From: a bacterium
GTDB taxonomy: Bacteria > Actinomycetota > Thermoleophilia > Solirubrobacterales > Solirubrobacteraceae
Direction of reading: 5' to 3'
DNA length: 47,121 bases
NCBI GenBank assembly: GCA_021323635.1
Contig: JAJPKQ010000008.1
Location: 1 to 47,121 of the forward strand
In this document: positions 1 to 7,992 of the stretch, one piece after another
Layout of the letters: every line of letters starts with the position of its first letter
Position numbering within the stretch: the first letter of the stretch is position 1
Made by a program: the position numbers and the translations under genes
The notes under the pieces: model-generated
The model's database searches: none
The model's input: only the letters and a program-made list of their open reading frames with translations
What the model was told of the DNA's origin: nothing

Positions 1-42
1 CTCAGCAGAGGTTGCCGATCGAGACCCAAGCTCGGACGAGCA

Positions 43-68
43 GGCCGCCGGCGCGAGCACCGGCGGCC
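43..68. repeat. GC-rich inverted repeat (hairpin)
   Basis: Nine-base perfect inverted arms (43-51 and 60-68) flank an 8-base loop. It lies downstream of the 3' end of the minus-strand tRNA, so it could act as an actinobacterial U-tract-less terminator. There is no T-run on either side, so this role is only possible. Confidence 0.4.
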
Positions 69-69
69 C

Positions 70-103
70 AAACGTGAAGAGGTCCCGTGTTGAAACGTGA
101 AGA
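70..103. repeat. Short direct repeat beside the tRNA
   Basis: The 11-mer AAACGTGAAGA occurs at 70-80 and again at 93-103. A GAGGTC/GACCTC inverted pair (79-84 and 103-108) overlaps the second copy. The repeats sit directly downstream of the tRNA 3' end at 113. They may be part of the tRNA processing or termination region, or a remnant of a duplication. I cannot assign a function. Confidence 0.45.
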
Positions 104-112
104 CCTCGCCGA

Positions 113-186
113 TGCCGGAGGCAGGACTCGAACCTGCGACCTTGGGATTATGATTCCCCTGCTCTGACCGACTGAGCTACTCCGGC
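113..186 (-). tRNA. tRNA-Met (anticodon CAT)
   Basis: Read on the minus strand, a complete 74-base cloverleaf is visible. The 7-bp acceptor stem is GCCGGAG/CTCCGGC, the D arm GCTC/GAGC, the anticodon loop ATCATAA with CAT, and the T arm GCAGG-TTCGAGT-CCTGC, ending in discriminator A. No CCA is encoded. The first anticodon-stem pair (27-43) is G.A, a mismatch; the other four pairs are Watson-Crick. CAT can also mark tRNA-Ile2 (lysidine-modified). The loop and stem look more like elongator tRNA-Met, but this is not certain from sequence alone. It is not an initiator, because the three consecutive G-C pairs next to the anticodon loop are absent. Confidence 0.9.
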
Positions 187-222
187 GGGGAGAGGGTCAA
201 CTTAGCGAAAGGCTACCGCGCG

Positions 223-1128
223 ATGCAGGACTCAGACATGCTGCTTGCCGTGCCGAACTTCTCCGAGGGCCGCAGGCGGGAGATCATCGGCGCGCTCGCT
301 GCCGCGCTCGCCGGCGGCGAGGGTGTCCGCCTGCTCGACACCCACAGCGACCCCGATCACGATCGCTCGGTGTTCAGCCTGGCCGGGGAGGCGAAGGCGC
401 TGGTCGACGCCGTCGTCGCGGGCGCGCTGCTCGCCTGCGAGCTGATCGAGCTGCGCGCCGCCGGCGAGGCGGGCGTCCATCCCCACATCGGCGTGCTCGA
501 CGTCGCGCCGCTCGTCTACCCGCAGCCGAGCGCCCGCGGGCTGGCCTGTGCCGCGGCGCTGGTGCTCGCCGATCGCCTGGGCGAGGAGGCAGGGCTGCCC
601 GCATTCCTCTATGGCGAGCTTGCAGGTGGGCGCAGCCGCGCAGAGCTTCGCAGCGGTGGCGCTACCGGCCTGCGCGAGCGCGTGGCGCGCGCCGAGCTGG
701 CGCCTGACTTCGGTCCCCCGCAGATCGACTCCCGGCGCGGGGCGGTGCTTGTCGGGGCCCGCCCGCCGCTGGTGGCCTTCAACATCGAGCTTGCAGCAGA
801 GGTCTCGCTCGAGCAGGCTCGCGCGCTGGCGCGCAGCCTGCGCGAGGGTGGCGAGCGCGGGCTGCCGGGCGTTCGCGCCCTGGCGCTGAGGCTGCCTGGC
901 CGGGGCCTCATTCAGCTCTCCTTCAATATCGAGGACCCGGTGGGCGTCCCGCTGCTGCGGGTGCTTGAAGCGGTGCGCGAGCAGGCCCAGGTGGCGCGCT
1001 GCGAGCTCGTCGGCCTGGCGCCGCAGGGTGCGCTTTCCGGCTTCCCGCTGGAGCTCCTCTCGCCGCCCTTTGACGCCGCCCGCCAGGTGCTCGAGTCGGC
1101 GCTCGCAAGCGCGCGCCAGGCGCCATAG
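223..1128 (+). CDS. Glutamate formimidoyltransferase-like protein
   Basis: A 301-residue protein matching the formiminotransferase half of FTCD. That family moves a formimino (or formyl) group between formiminoglutamate and tetrahydrofolate in histidine breakdown and one-carbon metabolism. Visible signatures are VPNFSEG near residues 10-16, a DHDRSVFSLAG segment at 45-55, and GVHPHIG at 85-91. Its histidine (H86) aligns with the family's catalytic His; the usual following Arg is His here. The cyclodeaminase half is absent, as in many free-standing bacterial homologues. Start ATG 223 has GAAAGG about 10 bases upstream; ATG 238 is an alternative. No other histidine-degradation gene is nearby, so the true substrate is open. 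Confidence 0.85.
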   Translation: MQDSDMLLAVPNFSEGRRREIIGALAAALAGGEGVRLLDTHSDPDHDRSVFSLAGEAKALVDAVVAGALLACELIELRAAGEAGVHPHIGVLDVAPLVYPQPSARGLACAAALVLADRLGEEAGLPAFLYGELAGGRSRAELRSGGATGLRERVARAELAPDFGPPQIDSRRGAVLVGARPPLVAFNIELAAEVSLEQARALARSLREGGERGLPGVRALALRLPGRGLIQLSFNIEDPVGVPLLRVLEAVREQAQVARCELVGLAPQGALSGFPLELLSPPFDAARQVLESALASARQAP

Positions 1129-1161
1129 CCGATCGAGCGCTCCGCGCATTAGGCTTACGCC

Positions 1162-1545
1162 ATGGCCCAGACCAAGCGCAGACGCCAGACCAAGCATCGC
1201 GGCAACGCCGCCGGAATGATCGTCGCGCGCGGGCGCACCGGACGTAGGCTCGCCCCCGAGGAGCGCAGCGAGTCCGCGCGCAAGTCTGCCGCCCAGCGCG
1301 CCGCCCGCGCAAACCGCCTCGATCGCCCGCCGACCTGGCAGGGCGCCTTCTCACGCGCGGGCATAGCGGCCGTCGCGGTGCTGCTGGCAAGCGTCTTCCT
1401 GCTGCACGCGAAGACCAGCGAGGCGCTGATCGGCTTTCCCCTCGTCCTGCTCGTCTACGTCCCCGCCTCCTACTACATGGACCTGTGGCTCTATCGCCGT
1501 CGCATGCGCTCGCGCACGTCAACGAAGGCTAGGGGCTCCAGTTGA
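1162..1545 (+). CDS. Small basic two-helix membrane protein
   Basis: A 127-residue protein I do not recognise. The first ~60 residues are very rich in Arg and Lys (starting MAQTKRRRQTKHRG) and should be cytosolic, perhaps nucleic-acid or lipid binding. Two hydrophobic segments follow, at about 66-84 and 89-107, and then a short basic tail. The topology suggests a hairpin with both ends inside. It lies 33 bases after the formiminotransferase gene and about 34 bases before the hydrolase gene, so it may be co-transcribed with both. The coding call rests on sensible codon use and on the clear membrane segments. Confidence 0.7.
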   Translation: MAQTKRRRQTKHRGNAAGMIVARGRTGRRLAPEERSESARKSAAQRAARANRLDRPPTWQGAFSRAGIAAVAVLLASVFLLHAKTSEALIGFPLVLLVYVPASYYMDLWLYRRRMRSRTSTKARGSS

Positions 1546-1579
1546 TCGCCTCGTTGCGCCTGCTGCCGGCTCGCAGGCG

Positions 1580-2299
1580 GTGGTGGCGGCATTGACCGCG
1601 CTTGACGTGAGGGCGTTCGCGCTCGGCCCCCTGCAGACCAACGCCTACCTGCTGCGGGCAGACTCGGCTGCAACTGAAGCGCTGATCGTCGACCCGGGCG
1701 AAGAGAGCGAGCGGCTGCTGCGCGCGCTCTCGGATCTGGGCATAGCGCGCCTAGCGGCGATCCTGATCACGCATTGCCACTTCGACCACGTCGGCGCGGT
1801 CGCGCCACTTGCGCGCGCAACCGGCGCTCCGGTCTGGTGCCCGGCGGGCGAGCTGGCGGTGCTCGTGGAGCTGCCCCGCTTTGCCCCGCCCGGGTTTGGG
1901 CCCTTTGAGGGCTACAAGCCCGAGCATACGCTCAGCGGCGGCGAGGAGCTGACGCTTGCGGGCGTGCGCTTGGAGGTGCTGGCGACGCCCGGCCACAGCC
2001 CCGGCCACCTGACCTATGCCGCCTACCCGGCCGCCACCGGGGATGGCGCGCCCGCGCCCGCCCCGGCGCCGGTCCTCTTCTCCGGCGACGTCCTCTTCCA
2101 AGGGTCGGTCGGGCGCACCGACCTGCCTGGCGCAGACTGGTCGGTGCTCGAGCGCTCTCTGGCCGAGCTGATCGACCGCTTCCCGCCCGAGACGGTCTTC
2201 TACCCCGGGCACATGGGGGCGAGCACGTTGGCGCGCGAGCTTGCGAGCAACCCCTTTCTAGCGGGCATCGCAGCGCAGCGGCGCACGGCGGGGACCTAG
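1580..2299 (+). CDS. Metallo-beta-lactamase-fold hydrolase (glyoxalase II-like)
   Basis: A 239-residue MBL-fold enzyme. The metal motif THCHFDHVGA is clear, followed by TPGHSPGH (third His), FSGDVLFQGSVGRTDLPG (bridging Asp) and YPGH near the C-terminus (last His). This pattern is that of the small 'hydroxyacylglutathione hydrolase-like' proteins common in bacteria. They probably cleave thioesters, but the substrate here is unknown. The start is uncertain: GTG 1580 is used, but the frame is open further upstream and TTG 1595 is also possible; no clear ribosome binding site decides it. The gene precedes hisS by 13 bases, an order common in Gram-positive bacteria. Confidence 0.88.
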   Translation: MVAALTALDVRAFALGPLQTNAYLLRADSAATEALIVDPGEESERLLRALSDLGIARLAAILITHCHFDHVGAVAPLARATGAPVWCPAGELAVLVELPRFAPPGFGPFEGYKPEHTLSGGEELTLAGVRLEVLATPGHSPGHLTYAAYPAATGDGAPAPAPAPVLFSGDVLFQGSVGRTDLPGADWSVLERSLAELIDRFPPETVFYPGHMGASTLARELASNPFLAGIAAQRRTAGT

Positions 2300-2312
2300 G
2301 CGCGCGCTGCGG

Positions 2313-3575
2313 ATGAGCGCCACGACGATCAGAGCCCCGCGCGGCACGCTTGACCTGCTCGGCCCTGCCGCCGCAGCGCATGAGCGCGTGCGCGCGCGCG
2401 CGGCGGCGCTCTTTGCAAGCGCCGGCTACGAGCAGGTGGAGACGCCCATCTTCGAGGCCACCGAGCTGTTCGTGCGTGGCGTCGGCGAGGCCACGGACAT
2501 CGTCGAGAAGGAGATGTACACCTTCGAGGACGGGTCGGGACGCTCGCTGACGCTGCGCCCGGAGGGCACCGCGCCGGTCTGCCGCGCCTACATCGAGCAC
2601 GGCATGCACAAGCGCCCGGCGCCCGTGAAGCTCTGGTACTGGGGGCCGTTCTTCCGCTACGAGCGCGCCCAGTCCGGGCGCTACCGGCAGTTCTTCCAGG
2701 TCGGCGCTGAGGCCTTCGGCTCGGCCGACCCCGCCCTCGACGCCGAGCTGATCGCGCTGCTCGTGAGCCTTGCCCAGGAGCTTGACGTGCGCGGGGTCAC
2801 CCTGCGCATCGCAAGCCTGGGCACCAGCGAGAGCCGCGCCGCCTATCGCGAGGAGCTGCGCGCCTTCCTGCGCGCTCACGAGACCGAGCTTGCGCCGGAG
2901 GTGCGCGCGCGCATCGACGCCAACCCGCTGCGCGCCTTCGATGCCAAGGACGCGCGCACCGCGGCGGTGATGGCGCGGGCGCCGCTGCTGCTCGATCGCC
3001 TGAGCGCAGCCGACGCGGAGCACTTCGCGGCGGTGCGCGAGCTGCTCGGCGAGGCGCACATCGCCTTCGAGATCGATCCGCGGCTGGTGCGCGGCCTCGA
3101 CTACTACACGCGCACGGTATTTGAGCTCTCCTCGAGCGAGCTTGGCGCCCAGAGCGGCGTCGGCGGCGGCGGCCGCTACGACCGCCTGATCGAGCAGCTG
3201 GGCGGTCCGCCCACGCCGGCGATCGGCTTTGCGGCGGGCATCGAGCGCCTGCTGCTCGCCTCCTCGGCACAGCCCGCCGCCGCGGCGCTCGCGCCCGCCC
3301 TCTACATCGCCTTCGGCGCAGGGGAGCCGCAGGGCGCTGAGCGCACGCGCGCCTTCGCGCTCTGGCAGGAGGCGCTGGCCGCTGGCATCGCCGCCCAGAT
3401 CGAGCTCTGCGGGCGCTCGCTGAAGCGGGCGCTCGCGCACGCCGACCGCCTCGGCGCCCCCTATGTCGCGATTCTCACGGGGCAGCAGCTTGCGCTGCGC
3501 GACATGCGCGCCGGCGAGCAGCGGCAGTGCAGCGTCCGCGAGCTGCTCGCAGCGATCAGTGGAGGCGAGCGATGA
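2313..3575 (+). CDS. hisS: Histidine--tRNA ligase
   Basis: A 420-residue class II aminoacyl-tRNA synthetase that charges tRNA-His. It shows the N-terminal RGTLDLLG start typical of HisRS, motif 1 around EQVETPIFEATELF, and motif 2 with FRYERAQSGRYRQF. The two histidine-specific boxes are LVRGLDYYTRTVFE and GGGGRYDRL, followed by motif 3 (IGFAAGIERLLL). A C-terminal anticodon-binding domain follows, from about residue 330. Length is normal for the family. Its stop overlaps the aspS start by four bases (ATGA), so the two synthetases are translationally coupled. Confidence 0.97.
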   Translation: MSATTIRAPRGTLDLLGPAAAAHERVRARAAALFASAGYEQVETPIFEATELFVRGVGEATDIVEKEMYTFEDGSGRSLTLRPEGTAPVCRAYIEHGMHKRPAPVKLWYWGPFFRYERAQSGRYRQFFQVGAEAFGSADPALDAELIALLVSLAQELDVRGVTLRIASLGTSESRAAYREELRAFLRAHETELAPEVRARIDANPLRAFDAKDARTAAVMARAPLLLDRLSAADAEHFAAVRELLGEAHIAFEIDPRLVRGLDYYTRTVFELSSSELGAQSGVGGGGRYDRLIEQLGGPPTPAIGFAAGIERLLLASSAQPAAAALAPALYIAFGAGEPQGAERTRAFALWQEALAAGIAAQIELCGRSLKRALAHADRLGAPYVAILTGQQLALRDMRAGEQRQCSVRELLAAISGGER

Positions 3576-5362
3576 GGCAGCCGCCGCGCGCAAACGACTA
3601 CCGCGACTGCTGGTGCGGCGACCTGCTCCCCGCGGATGCTGGGCGCCGGCTGCGCGTCGCCGGCTGGGTGCATCGCCGCCGCGACCACGGCGGCCTCGTC
3701 TTCATCGATCTGCGCGATCGCTCCGGGCTGCTGCAGCTTGTCTTTCACCCTGAGAGCAGGGCAGCGCACGAGCTTGCGCACACGCTGCGCCCTGAGCATG
3801 TGATAAGCGCCGCCGGAACACTGCGCGAGCGCGACCAGGAGAACGTCAACCCGGAGATGGCCACGGGCGCGCTCGAGCTCGACGTGAGCGAGCTACAGGT
3901 GCTCGCGCGCGCGCGCACGCCCCCCTTTGCGATCGACGAGGAGCAGCCGATCGACGAGCTGACGCGGCTGCGCTACCGCCCGCTCGACCTGCGCCGCGCG
4001 CCCGCCGCAAGACGGCTTGCCCTGCGCCATGAGCTGATCGCGCTGATCCGCCGGCTGCTGCACGAGCGCGACTTCCTCGAGGTCGAGACGCCGCTGCTCA
4101 CCCGCTCCACGCCGGAGGGGGCGCGCGACTTCCTTGTGCCCAGCCGGCTTGCGCGCGGCTCCTTCTACGCGCTGCCGCAGTCGCCCCAGCTCTTCAAGCA
4201 GCTGCTGATGGTCGGCGGCATCGAACGCTACTTCCAGATCGCCCGCTGCTTCCGCGACGAGGACCTACGCGCCGATCGCCAGCCGGAGTTCACGCAGCTG
4301 GACCTGGAGATGGCCTTCGTCGCGGAGGAGGATGTGATCGAGGTGATCGAGGCGGTGATGGCGCCGGTGCTCGAGCTCGGGGGCGTCGCGGTCGCGCCAC
4401 CGCCCTGGCCACGCCTGACCCACGCTGAGGCGCTCGCGCGCTATGGCAGCGACCGCCCGGACTTACGCTACGGGATGGAGATCGCAGACGTCTCGCAGCT
4501 GGTGGCCGCAAGCGAGTTTCGCGTCTTCACAGCCGCGCTGCAGTCTGGCGGCGTGGTGCGAGCGATCAACGTCGGTCAGCGGCAGCTCTCGCGCAGCGCG
4601 CTGGAGGGCCTCAACGATGTGGTTGCCGGCAGCGGCGCCAAGGCGGTGGCGCCGATCTATGTGGGCGCGGAGGGAGGTGCTTGGACGGGGAACCTCGCAC
4701 GCTTCTTCTCCGCCGATCAGGTCGCCGCGGTCAACGACGCGCTCTCAGCGCGCGCGGGCGATCTGCTGCTCTTCGTCGCCGACGAGGCCGCGGCTGCGGC
4801 GGCGGCGCTTGCGGTGTTGCGCGCGCACTTCGCCGAGCACTTCTCGCTGATCGATGCAGATGCCCACGCGATCACGTGGGTCACGGGCTTCCCGATGTTC
4901 GAGTGGTCTGAAAGCGATCGGCGCTGGGTGAGCCTCCACCATCCCTTCACCGCGCCGGCGCTCGAGGCGCACGAGCGCGCGCTGCTGCGTGAGGATCCTG
5001 CGAGCGTGCGCTCGCGCGCATATGACCTCGTGCTTGACGGCGTCGAGATCGGCGGTGGCTCGATCCGCATCAATGACGCGCAGCTGCAGCGGGAGGTCTT
5101 TGCGGCGATCGGCATCGACGAGCGTGAGGCCGAGGAGCGCTTTGGCTTCCTGCTTGAGGCGCTTGCCTACGGCGCGCCCCCGCACGGCGGGATCGCGCTC
5201 GGCATCGATCGGATCGTCGCGATCTGCTCGGGCAGCGAGTCGATCCGCGAGGTGATCGCCTTCCCGAAGACCGCGTCGGGCCTCGACCCGCTGACGGGCG
5301 CGCCTGCGCCTGTGGATGCCGCCCAGCTGCGCGAGCTGGGCCTGCGCCAAGCGGGCGCCTGA
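3572..5362 (+). CDS. aspS: Aspartate--tRNA ligase (possibly aspartate/asparagine-charging)
   Basis: A 596-residue bacterial-type AspRS: OB-fold anticodon domain, catalytic core with FRDEDLRADRQPEFTQ (motif 2), GAD insertion, and GIALGIDRIV (motif 3). ATG 3572 overlaps the hisS stop and follows GGAGG at 3561-3565, so the longer frame from 3527 is rejected. The anticodon domain reads HRRRDHGG with His at residue 39. In studied enzymes His at this position goes with non-discriminating AspRS, and Leu with the strict E. coli type. I infer that it may also charge tRNA-Asn and rely on GatCAB amidation. No asparagine synthetase or gat gene is visible here to test that. Confidence 0.96.
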   Translation: MRQPPRANDYRDCWCGDLLPADAGRRLRVAGWVHRRRDHGGLVFIDLRDRSGLLQLVFHPESRAAHELAHTLRPEHVISAAGTLRERDQENVNPEMATGALELDVSELQVLARARTPPFAIDEEQPIDELTRLRYRPLDLRRAPAARRLALRHELIALIRRLLHERDFLEVETPLLTRSTPEGARDFLVPSRLARGSFYALPQSPQLFKQLLMVGGIERYFQIARCFRDEDLRADRQPEFTQLDLEMAFVAEEDVIEVIEAVMAPVLELGGVAVAPPPWPRLTHAEALARYGSDRPDLRYGMEIADVSQLVAASEFRVFTAALQSGGVVRAINVGQRQLSRSALEGLNDVVAGSGAKAVAPIYVGAEGGAWTGNLARFFSADQVAAVNDALSARAGDLLLFVADEAAAAAAALAVLRAHFAEHFSLIDADAHAITWVTGFPMFEWSESDRRWVSLHHPFTAPALEAHERALLREDPASVRSRAYDLVLDGVEIGGGSIRINDAQLQREVFAAIGIDEREAEERFGFLLEALAYGAPPHGGIALGIDRIVAICSGSESIREVIAFPKTASGLDPLTGAPAPVDAAQLRELGLRQAGA

Positions 5363-5484
5363 GCGCTCCCTGACAGGCGCCGGCGCATCGCTGCGGTCAG
5401 GCCGCACCGGGCTGCCCAAGCCTGAGCGTCCAATGGATGCTGCAGCGCTCAACTTCTCCCATACAGCTGCCGAGATGGGGGGCG

Positions 5485-6366
5485 ATGTCGAGCATCTCCC
5501 TATCGCGCATCCCCCGGCGCTTCCAGGCTCTACTTGCGGTCGTCCTGCTGCTGGCGGTGCTCTGGGTTGCCGTCGGGCACAAGCTGGTCGGCTCCTCAAG
5601 CTCGGAATCCGGGTCGGAAACGATCGCTGCGCGCCATCCCGCTCCAACACGCGTCCACCCGGCCACGCTGAGGGCTCACAGCGCCGCCGGCGCGCGCGCA
5701 GGCGCGCTGCGGGCGCCCGCTGCAAAGGCTGGCGCCCGACGCAACCCGTTTTCCCCGGCGCACACGAGCGCACAGCGCGCGCCGTCCAGTCCGAGCGTTG
5801 CGAGCCCGGCACACCCGGCGGGCGCAAAGGCACCGATGCGGACGCTGCCCACGGCCAGGACAAGCGTACCGACCGCTCGTGCGCGCAGCCATGCACCGGC
5901 TGCCACGCGCAGCGGCGCAGCGGCCCTCTCACCCACGAAGGCCCGCAGCCTGGCGCCCACACGTTCGCGCGTGCAGAGCGCCCGGCCTGGCGCCGCGCCG
6001 GGGCGCCCCGCCCTAACGCTGCCAAGCGCAAGCAGGGCGGTCGAAGAAGAGCTTGGCGCCGGCAAGACGGTGCTGCTGCTGTTCTGGACCCCGCAGGCTG
6101 TGACCGACCAGTTCGTCAAGGGCGAGGTGCAGGCGGCGGCACGCTCGCTGGGCAGCTCCGTTGTCGTCCACTATGCGACCGCCGCACAGGTTGCCGAATA
6201 CGGCACCTTCACCGAGCACGTGCTGATCACCGAAACGCCGACGCTGCTGGTTATCGCTCCACCCAAGGAGATCATGGCCCTGGCGGGCTTCACCGAAGCG
6301 CAAACGATCAAGCGCACGGTCGCCGCGGCGCGCAGCGCAGCCAGCGCCAAGCCGAGCGGTCGCTAG
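5485..6366 (+). CDS. Membrane-anchored thioredoxin-fold-like protein without CxxC
   Basis: About 293 residues from ATG 5485; an in-frame ATG at 5437 is the alternative and would add 16 residues. Near the N-terminus lies one hydrophobic helix (LLAVVLLLAVLWVAV), giving a signal anchor. Next comes ~150 residues of Ala/Ser/Pro/Arg-rich low complexity, probably an extended extracytoplasmic linker. The last ~100 residues look like a thioredoxin fold: VLLLFWTP, a helix, HYATAAQVAEYG, then TPTLLVIAP with the cis-Pro-like TPT. The active-site cysteines are missing (WTPQAVTD at that place), so a thiol-disulfide role is unlikely. It may be a binding or scaffold protein. Function unknown. Confidence 0.72.
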   Translation: MSSISLSRIPRRFQALLAVVLLLAVLWVAVGHKLVGSSSSESGSETIAARHPAPTRVHPATLRAHSAAGARAGALRAPAAKAGARRNPFSPAHTSAQRAPSSPSVASPAHPAGAKAPMRTLPTARTSVPTARARSHAPAATRSGAAALSPTKARSLAPTRSRVQSARPGAAPGRPALTLPSASRAVEEELGAGKTVLLLFWTPQAVTDQFVKGEVQAAARSLGSSVVVHYATAAQVAEYGTFTEHVLITETPTLLVIAPPKEIMALAGFTEAQTIKRTVAAARSAASAKPSGR

Positions 6367-6409
6367 CCCACCTGCGCCGCTGCGAGCCGGCCGCCTACAC
6401 TCGCTCTCG

Positions 6410-7981
6410 ATGCCCGATCGGGAGTCCCTTCATGCGCACATGGCCGCGCCGCACGGCTGCGACCAGCTGCCCGCCGGCGCACCGAGCGGCAGCGCGGGTG
6501 GCGCTCCCTGCGGCGATCTGATCACGATCGCGCTAGACCTTGCCGATCGCCGGGCGGGCGCCGGCGCGCGCATCGCGCAGATCGGCTTCAGGGCGCACGG
6601 GTGCGGCGCGCTGACGGCCGCCGGCAGCGCCGTCGTCGCGCTGGCGCGCAGCGCCTCGCTGCAGCAGGCGGCGCGCATCGATGCGGCAGCGATCGCCGCG
6701 GAGCTCGGTGGCCTGAGCGCGGCCAAGGCGCACGTGGCAGCTCTTGCGGAGGAGGCTCTGCACCGTGCGCTCGGAGCTGCCGCGGTGGCGCTTGCGGCGC
6801 CCCCGGCCAACGAGCGGCGCGTGCTCGTGGCGATGAGCGGCGGCGTCGACAGCGCTGTTGCGGCGCTGCTGCTCAAGCGCAGGGGCTTTGAGGTGCTGGC
6901 GGTGACGCTTGAGCTCTGGCGCGATGCGGAGGGGGAGGGCGAGCGCTCCTGCTGCTCGCCGCAGGCGGTGCGCAGCGCGCGCGCGCTTGCTCACGGGCTT
7001 GACATCCCGCACCTCACGCTCGACCTGCGCGCGCGCTTTCGCGCAGGCGTGGTGGAGGGCTGGATTGACGCGCACAGGCGCGGCCTGACGCCCAACCCGT
7101 GCATCGCCTGCAACGGCGGCGTGCGCATCGCCGCGATGCTCGAGCTGGCGGAGCGGCTGGGCGCTTGCGCGCTTGCCACCGGCCACTACGCCCGCCTTGC
7201 GCCCGCGCCCGACCTCGCCGGTGCAGGCAGGCGCCGGCCGCCAGCGCTGCTGCGCCGCGCGCGCGACACCGGCAAGGATCAGAGCTACGCCCTCGCGGCG
7301 CTGCCGCCCGCGCTGATCGCGCGACTGCGTCTGCCGCTCGGTGGGCTGCGCAAGGAGGAGGTGCGGCGGATCGCGGCCGAGGCGGGCCTCGCGGTGGCAG
7401 ATCGACCCGACTCTCAGGATCTCTGCTTCCTGGCGGGAACGAGCCGCGAGCGTGTGCTCGAGCGCCACGGTGGCCTGCGCGCCCGGCCCGGCCCGATCGT
7501 CGATCAGGCGGGCAGGCGCCTGGGCACCCACCGCGGCGTTGCCTCTTACACCATCGGGCAGCGGCGTGGGCTTGGCATAGGCGGGAGCGCGGCGCAGTTC
7601 GTCATCGCCCTCGACGCGGATGCCAACAAGCTGGTCGTCGGTCCCCGCGAGGCGTTGCTTGCCGATCTGGTCGCGCTCGAGGATCTGCAGCTGCACACCG
7701 AGCCGGCGCTGATCGACGCTGTGCGCATCCGCTCGCGCGGCGGCCTTCTTGCCGGGCGCATGGTCGACCACTGCGGCCCTCGCGCCGCTGCGGCCTTCGT
7801 GCTGGCTCAGCCCGCCGAGCGCACCGCGCCGGGACAGCTCGCGGTCCTCTACGCCGGCGACCTGGTCGCGGGCCACGGCGTCATCGTGCGCATGAGCCGC
7901 CGCCGCAGCGTCGCTGCGACGTCGAGCCGCGCGGGCGCCGACCGCCGGCGCGCGCCGGCACTGCAGAGCGCGCGCGCCTAA
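6410..7981 (+). CDS. mnmA: IscU-like domain fused to tRNA 2-thiouridylase MnmA
   Basis: A 523-residue fusion. Residues ~15-125 resemble an IscU/NifU-N iron-sulfur scaffold: GAPCGD (C34), HGCGALT (C65) and KAHVAALAEEAL, where IscU has its third cysteine (HCS) but this protein has Val109. Residues ~136-510 are MnmA, which makes 2-thiouridine at wobble U34 of tRNA Glu/Gln/Lys: PP-loop SGGVDS (143-148), CCS (181-183), TPNPCIACN with C231 and C234, and DSQDLCFL with C339. E. coli MnmA has Asp where C231 stands. C231/C234/C339 would make an all-cysteine site, suited to the [4Fe-4S] form of MnmA that has been reported. The start could also be ATG 6440. No cysteine desulfurase gene is adjacent. Confidence 0.93.
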   Translation: MPDRESLHAHMAAPHGCDQLPAGAPSGSAGGAPCGDLITIALDLADRRAGAGARIAQIGFRAHGCGALTAAGSAVVALARSASLQQAARIDAAAIAAELGGLSAAKAHVAALAEEALHRALGAAAVALAAPPANERRVLVAMSGGVDSAVAALLLKRRGFEVLAVTLELWRDAEGEGERSCCSPQAVRSARALAHGLDIPHLTLDLRARFRAGVVEGWIDAHRRGLTPNPCIACNGGVRIAAMLELAERLGACALATGHYARLAPAPDLAGAGRRRPPALLRRARDTGKDQSYALAALPPALIARLRLPLGGLRKEEVRRIAAEAGLAVADRPDSQDLCFLAGTSRERVLERHGGLRARPGPIVDQAGRRLGTHRGVASYTIGQRRGLGIGGSAAQFVIALDADANKLVVGPREALLADLVALEDLQLHTEPALIDAVRIRSRGGLLAGRMVDHCGPRAAAAFVLAQPAERTAPGQLAVLYAGDLVAGHGVIVRMSRRRSVAATSSRAGADRRRAPALQSARA

Positions 7982-7992
7982 GATCAACAGCG

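Noticed and set aside
3527-3571. Longer aspS start
   Set aside because: The added 15 residues lie within hisS; the GGAGG-supported ATG 3572 with the ATGA overlap is the better start.
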